From NCBI RefSeq assembly GCF_011174775.1, contig NZ_JAANHS010000013.1, forward strand, positions 1-64,000: 64,000 nt of DNA, given 5' to 3'. Positions 59,115-64,000 of this stretch are shown in pieces. The DNA is from Rhodobacter calidifons. Lineage in GTDB: Bacteria > Pseudomonadota > Alphaproteobacteria > Rhodobacterales > Rhodobacteraceae. The position numbers and the translations under genes are program-made. The first letter of the stretch is position 1, and each line of letters starts with the position of its first letter. The notes under the pieces are model-generated. The model did not search any database and had not been told where the DNA came from. It saw only the letters and a list, made by a program, of their open reading frames with translations.

Positions 59115-60506
59115 TCAAGCCAGCATCACCACCGGGTTTTCCAGCGCCTCGATCACGGCCTTCAGGAACTCGGCCCCCAGGGCCCCGTCGATCACCCGGT
59201 GATCCACCGACAGCGTCATCGACATGACCGTCGCCACCCCGATCGTGCCGTCGCCCATGACCACCGGCTTCCTGATCCCCGCGCCAACGGCAAGGATCGA
59301 CCCATGTGGCGGATTGATGACGGCGTCGAAGTTCTCGATCCCCATCATCCCGAGGTTGCTGATCGCAAAGGACCCGCCCTGATACTCGTGCGGCGCCAGC
59401 TTCCTGGTCTTGGCGCGCGCCGCGAGGTCCTTCATCTCTGCCGACAGGGCACTCAGCGACTTCTTCTCCGCATCGCGCAGCACCGGCGTGAACAGCCCGC
59501 CCTCCACGGCCACGGCCACCGCCACATCCGACGGCTTCAGCCGCAGGATCCGGTCGCCCGCCCAAACGGCATTGGCATTCGGCACCGCCTGCAAGGCCAT
59601 CGCGCAGGCCTTGATGATGAAGTCGTTGACCGACAGCTTCACCCCGCGCCCTTCCAGCTGCCTGTTCAGCTGCTCGCGGAACGCCATCAGCGCATCCAGC
59701 CGAACCTCGCGGCGCAGGTAGAAATGCGGAATGGTCTGCTTGGCCTCGGTCAGCCGCGCCGCAATCGTCCGGCGCATGCCATCCAGCGGCACTTCCTCGT
59801 AGGCTCGGTCGGCATACATCTTCAGCACCGTCTCGGCCGCCGGTCCCGCGGGCATCGCCGCCGCAGCCGAAGCCGGTGCCGAGGCAGGGGCGGGGGCAGG
59901 GGCAGAGGCAGGGGCAGGGGCAGAGGCAGGGGCAGGGGCAGAGGCAGGGGCAGGGGTCGCAGCCGCAGCCTTCGGAGCCTCGGCCACCACCGCCGCCGCC
60001 GGCTTTGCCGCCGCAGGCGATGCATCCTCGACATCCGCCCGCACGATCCGCCCATGCGGACCCGACCCCTTGATGGCGGTCAGGTCCAACCCCTTCTCCC
60101 TGGCAATCCGCCGCGCCAGGGGCGAGGCGAACACGCGAGCGCCGCCCGACGCCGGGGCCGCAATCGGCCGCTCATCGCTCGCTTTCGCATCTCTCTTCGC
60201 GGGTTCTGCCGCCGGGGCAGGGGCCGCCGAAGAGGGAGCGCTTGCGACCGATGAGGCATCCTCGCCATCCTCCAGCAGCACCGCAATCGGCGTGTTCACC
60301 TTCACGCCACCCGTGCCTTCGGCGACCAGAATCCTGCCGATCACCCCCTCATCGACGGCCTCGAACTCCATCGTCGCCTTGTCGGTCTCGATCTCGGCCA
60401 GGATCTGGCCCGACTTCACCGCATCGCCTTCCTTCACCAGCCATTTGGCCAGCGTCCCCTCTTCCATCGTGGGGGACAGGGCCGGCATCAGAATTTCGGT
60501 CGCCAT
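59115..60506 (-). CDS. pdhC: Pyruvate dehydrogenase E2, dihydrolipoamide acetyltransferase
   Basis: The 463-residue protein has a lipoyl domain at 1-80 with the lipoylated Lys in [13 protein letters not shown]. An E3/E1-binding domain follows at about 126-165 ([30 protein letters not shown]). After an Ala/Pro linker comes the catalytic domain with [14 protein letters not shown] (His and Asp). It passes the acetyl group to CoA. The linker at about 185-215 comes from an 18-base tandem repeat. It lies ten bases after pdhB. Confidence 0.97.
   Translation of the reverse strand: MATEILMPALSPTMEEGTLAKWLVKEGDAVKSGQILAEIETDKATMEFEAVDEGVIGRILVAEGTGGVKVNTPIAVLLEDGEDASSVASAPSSAAPAPAAEPAKRDAKASDERPIAAPASGGARVFASPLARRIAREKGLDLTAIKGSGPHGRIVRADVEDASPAAAKPAAAVVAEAPKAAAATPAPASAPAPASAPAPASAPAPAPASAPASAAAAMPAGPAAETVLKMYADRAYEEVPLDGMRRTIAARLTEAKQTIPHFYLRREVRLDALMAFREQLNRQLEGRGVKLSVNDFIIKACAMALQAVPNANAVWAGDRILRLKPSDVAVAVAVEGGLFTPVLRDAEKKSLSALSAEMKDLAARAKTRKLAPHEYQGGSFAISNLGMMGIENFDAVINPPHGSILAVGAGIRKPVVMGDGTIGVATVMSMTLSVDHRVIDGALGAEFLKAVIEALENPVVMLA
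59881..59956. repeat. 18-bp tandem repeat coding the pdhC linker
   Basis: About four units related to GGGGCAGGGGCAGAGGCA lie in phase with codons, encoding Ala/Pro/Ser hexads of the flexible linker. Length variation between strains is likely. Confidence 0.8.
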
Positions 60507-60516
60507 GGCTTCACCT

Positions 60517-61905
<1,389 letters not shown>

Positions 61906-61918
61906 GATTTCCCCTCCC

Positions 61919-62905
61919 TCAGGCGTAAATGTCGGTCCACAGCTCGTTCAGCGGCGGCTCCGGGCTTTCCTTGGCGAATTCCGCACTTTCGTTCACGATC
62001 GCCTTGATCTCCTTGTCGATGGCCTTCAGCTCCTCATCCGAGGCCAGCCCCCCCTGCGTCAGCAGATCCCGCACATGCTCGATGCAGTCCTTCTCGGTCT
62101 TGATCTTCTCGACCTCCTCGCGCGTCCGGTACTTGGCCGGGTCCGACATGGAATGCCCCCGATAGCGGTAAGTCATCATCTCCAGGATATACGGGCCCTT
62201 GCCCGCCCGGCAGTGCGCCACGGCCTTCTCGCCCGCGGCCTTGACCGCCAGCACGTCCATTCCGTCCACCTGCTCGCCCGGGATACCATAGGCAAGGCCC
62301 CGGCCATAGAGCGTCGTGGATTTCGTGGACCGCTTCACGCTGGTCCCCATCGCATACTGGTTGTTCTCGATCACGAAGATCACCGGCAGGTCCCACAGCT
62401 CGGCCATGTTGTAGGTCTCATAGACCTGGCCCTGGTTGGCCGCCCCGTCGCCGAAATAGGTGAAGGTCACGTTGTCATTGCCCAGATACTTGTCCGCAAA
62501 AGCCAACCCGGCCCCCAGCGGCACCTGAGCGCCGACAATCCCGTGCCCGCCATAGAAATGTTTCTCTTTCGAGAACATGTGCATCGAGCCGCCCTTGCCC
62601 TTGGAATAGCCCCCGATGCGCCCGGTCAGTTCCGCCATCACGCCCTTCGGGTCCATCCCGCAGGCCAGCATGTGCCCGTGGTCGCGGTAGCTGGTGATAC
62701 GCTTGTCGCCCGCCTTGGCCACGGCTTCCAGGCCCACGACCACCGCTTCCTGCCCGATGTAGAGGTGGCAGAAGCCGCCGATCAGGCCCATGCCGTAAAG
62801 CTGCCCCGCCTTCTCCTCGAACCGCCGGATCAAGAGCATCTCGCGGTAATATTTCAGCAGGTCTTCCTTCGAGACATTCGGTCTCGTCTCGGGCTTCTTC
62901 GCCAT
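61919..62905 (-). CDS. pdhA: Pyruvate dehydrogenase E1 alpha subunit
   Basis: The 328-residue protein has ThDP motif [31 protein letters not shown] and the phosphorylation-loop region [15 protein letters not shown]. It decarboxylates pyruvate together with PdhB. It is first in pdhABC, with promoter and operator upstream and GGGAGGAG ahead of the ATG. Confidence 0.97.
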   Translation of the reverse strand: MAKKPETRPNVSKEDLLKYYREMLLIRRFEEKAGQLYGMGLIGGFCHLYIGQEAVVVGLEAVAKAGDKRITSYRDHGHMLACGMDPKGVMAELTGRIGGYSKGKGGSMHMFSKEKHFYGGHGIVGAQVPLGAGLAFADKYLGNDNVTFTYFGDGAANQGQVYETYNMAELWDLPVIFVIENNQYAMGTSVKRSTKSTTLYGRGLAYGIPGEQVDGMDVLAVKAAGEKAVAHCRAGKGPYILEMMTYRYRGHSMSDPAKYRTREEVEKIKTEKDCIEHVRDLLTQGGLASDEELKAIDKEIKAIVNESAEFAKESPEPPLNELWTDIYA

Positions 62906-62939
62906 CGGGCTCCTCCCTGGGGCTTTGCAGGTGCAGAAA

Positions 62940-62959
62940 ATGGTTTAGCGTTAAACCAT
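62940..62959. promoter_or_regulatory. Palindromic operator at the pdhA start site
   Basis: Perfect eight-base arms ATGGTTTA and TAAACCAT surround GCGT. It overlaps the end of the -10 box and the predicted start, 34 bases ahead of the pdhA ATG, the usual place for a repressor. Confidence 0.7.
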
Positions 62960-62988
62960 CCATACAGCATCGGTGTTTCTTGGGTCAA
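62959..62988 (-). promoter_or_regulatory. Promoter of pdhABC
   Basis: On the minus strand TTGACC (62988-62983) and TATGGA (62964-62959) are separated by 18 bases. Transcription would begin near 62952, inside the operator. Confidence 0.65.
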
Positions 62989-63062
62989 AAGGATTCTCCG
63001 CCGCGGTGCGGGGTTGCGCGGCATGGCACCTATGCGTGCAGATCAAGCCTCGACGGGGCGCC

Positions 63063-63365
63063 TCAGCGGATGGCGATCTCGTCGGCGCGCATGTAGCCCA
63101 GCACGTCGCGCGCCTGCTGGTCCAAAAGGTCGAGGTCCAGATAGGTGTCCGACAGCCGGTGCGTCAGGTTTTCCATCCGGGCCAGCTCGGCCGACAGCCG
63201 GTCACGTTCGATCCGCAGGCTCTCGGCCTCGGCATGGATCGCGACGCGGGCGAACATGCCGTAATCGCCCTGCACGGCAGCAAAGGTGAAATAGACCCCA
63301 AGGGCCGAGACAAAGCCCAGATAGGCCAGTCCGCCAAGACCCCGTTGCGTGTGTGCTGCCGACAT
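63063..63365 (-). CDS. ftsB: Septum formation initiator, FtsB/DivIC family
   Basis: The 100-residue protein has one membrane helix (about 12-31) followed by a coiled coil (about 40-80) and a short acidic end (QQARDVLGYMRADEIAI). FtsB-type proteins join FtsL and FtsQ in the divisome. In alphaproteobacteria the gene commonly lies ahead of pdhA, as here. Confidence 0.88.
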   Translation of the reverse strand: MSAAHTQRGLGGLAYLGFVSALGVYFTFAAVQGDYGMFARVAIHAEAESLRIERDRLSAELARMENLTHRLSDTYLDLDLLDQQARDVLGYMRADEIAIR

Positions 63366-63448
63366 CTGCCTTCTCCGACCCCTCTGCCGGGGGCTTCCAG
63401 CGAATCATGGCACAGGCGGATTCGCTTGTGAATCCCGAAAATGCTAAA

Positions 63449-63466
63449 CGTTCAAAGGCTTGAACG
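63449..63466. promoter_or_regulatory. Inverted repeat between aldolase terminator and ftsB
   Basis: CGTTCAA and TTGAACG surround AGGC. It could be an operator for ftsB or a second hairpin at the end of the aldolase transcript. Confidence 0.45.
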
Positions 63467-63488
63467 AAAAGGGGGCCCGAAGGCCCCC
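63467..63488 (-). terminator. Intrinsic terminator of the aldolase gene
   Basis: On the minus strand GGGGGCC, loop TTCG and GGCCCCC are followed by TTTT, 24 bases after the stop. Confidence 0.88.
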
Positions 63489-63511
63489 GCTGGACGCACG
63501 CCGCGCCCGCC

Positions 63512-64000
63512 TCAGGTGATCGAGGCCGCGTAGATACTGTCCACGGCATCTTTCAGCACCGCATCGAACTCGGCATCCGATTGCTGCGCCGACAGGCCTT
63601 CGGACAGCGCGCGGCTGAAGCTGGCGATGATCCCGTGGTTCTGCGCCAGGATCCGATTCGCCTCGTCGCGACTGTAGCCGCCCGACAGCGCCACCACCTT
63701 CAGCACCTTCGGATGCTTCACCAGCGGCTGGTAGAAATCCGGCACCGTGGGCAGCGACAGCTTCAGCATCACCTGGCCCTCAAGCCCTTCCAGATGCTTC
63801 AGGATCTCCTCTTGCAGGATCGCCTCGGCCTCGGCCTTGTCGGGGATCGAGATCGTGACCTCCGGCTCCAGGATCGGCATCAGCCCATGCGCCGCGACCT
63901 GCCGACCGATCTCGAACTGCTGCGCCACGATGGCCGCGATCCCCTTGCGGTTCGCGGCATGGATGACCGACCGCTCCTTGGTGCCGAAGATCCCGGCTTT
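63512..64000 (-). CDS. fda: Class I fructose-bisphosphate aldolase, C-terminal part (5' end outside window)
   Basis: The frame is open from the window edge and gives 162 residues. It reads KAGIFGTKERSVIHAANRKG, VAQQFEIGRQVAAHGLMPILEPEV, VMLKLSLPTV and VVALSGGYSRDEANRILAQN. This is the small, Staphylococcus-type class I aldolase (about 296 residues), which splits fructose-1,6-bisphosphate through a Schiff base. The GTG near 63928 is an internal Val, not a start. Confidence 0.92.
   Translation of the reverse strand, partial: KAGIFGTKERSVIHAANRKGIAAIVAQQFEIGRQVAAHGLMPILEPEVTISIPDKAEAEAILQEEILKHLEGLEGQVMLKLSLPTVPDFYQPLVKHPKVLKVVALSGGYSRDEANRILAQNHGIIASFSRALSEGLSAQQSDAEFDAVLKDAVDSIYAASIT

Noticed and set aside
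59881-59956. CRISPR-like repeat
   Set aside because: Direct tandem 18-base units without spacers, in frame within pdhC.
59199-60254. 351-codon plus-strand frame
   Set aside because: It is antisense to pdhC, His/Arg-rich, and its tandem GRGRGRG comes from the linker repeat.

Overview
The window reads as the chromosome of a GC-rich alphaproteobacterium of the Rhodobacteraceae. The main evidence is a complete gene set for a Rhodobacter capsulatus-type gene transfer agent (GTA) lying between fabF-mltG and cysE. The rhizobial/rhodobacterial order iolR-iolCDEB, a lipoyl-domain PdhB and TTGC-type -35 boxes agree with this. I could not identify a species. No rRNA, tRNA, CRISPR array, integrase or transposase was seen.

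Layout, left to right. At 1-1930 are the end of tatB, tatC and a DUF815 ATPase gene. At 2015-4713, on the minus strand, is surE-pcm-nlpD. At 4863-11245, also minus, is an inositol operon (iolR, iolC-DUF2090, iolD, iolE, iolB) with two operator sites of the form GGAA-N6-TTCC. At 11400-16364 lies a less familiar minus-strand cluster: a transmembrane Ser/Thr kinase with a periplasmic tail and two secreted LysM plus solute-binding paralogs. At 16688-22473 a BMP-type nucleoside ABC transporter ends in cytosine deaminase, with a divergent GntR regulator at 22725.

At 23387-30534 is an accessory catabolic island. It holds a class I amidotransferase (divergent), a P450, a glutamine-synthetase-like ligase, an adrenodoxin-type ferredoxin, an inositol-phosphatase-family enzyme, a kynureninase-like/cyclase fusion and an HpaR-type MarR regulator. 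This looks like a gamma-glutamyl-amine (possibly aromatic amine) oxidation route and is the best candidate here for an undescribed pathway. At 30535-33054 is a decayed sugar locus: an operator-like palindrome, the last ~70 codons of a DUF993 gene and a LacI gene with an internal deletion, followed by an intact glycerate kinase gene. At 33422-35838 are a GMC oxidoreductase with a four-Cys loop and an SDR.

At 35939-41768 is fatty-acid and cell-envelope housekeeping: fabD, fabG, acpP, an agmatinase-family gene, fabF and mltG. At 41863-55823 is the GTA structural cluster g1-g15, preceded by a promoter, a possible 32-codon leaderless leader ORF and a terminator-like hairpin. cysE follows, then a phospholipid operon (plsC-like, cdsA-like, divergent CDP-alcohol phosphotransferase). 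Converging on it from the minus strand is pdhABC with a well-defined promoter and a 20-bp palindromic operator. The window ends with ftsB and the 3' part of a class I fructose-bisphosphate aldolase gene.

Several intergenic repeats stand out. There are back-to-back palindromes at two gene ends, a ~58-bp element present twice (27912 and 39172), and GC-rich hairpins after most operons.
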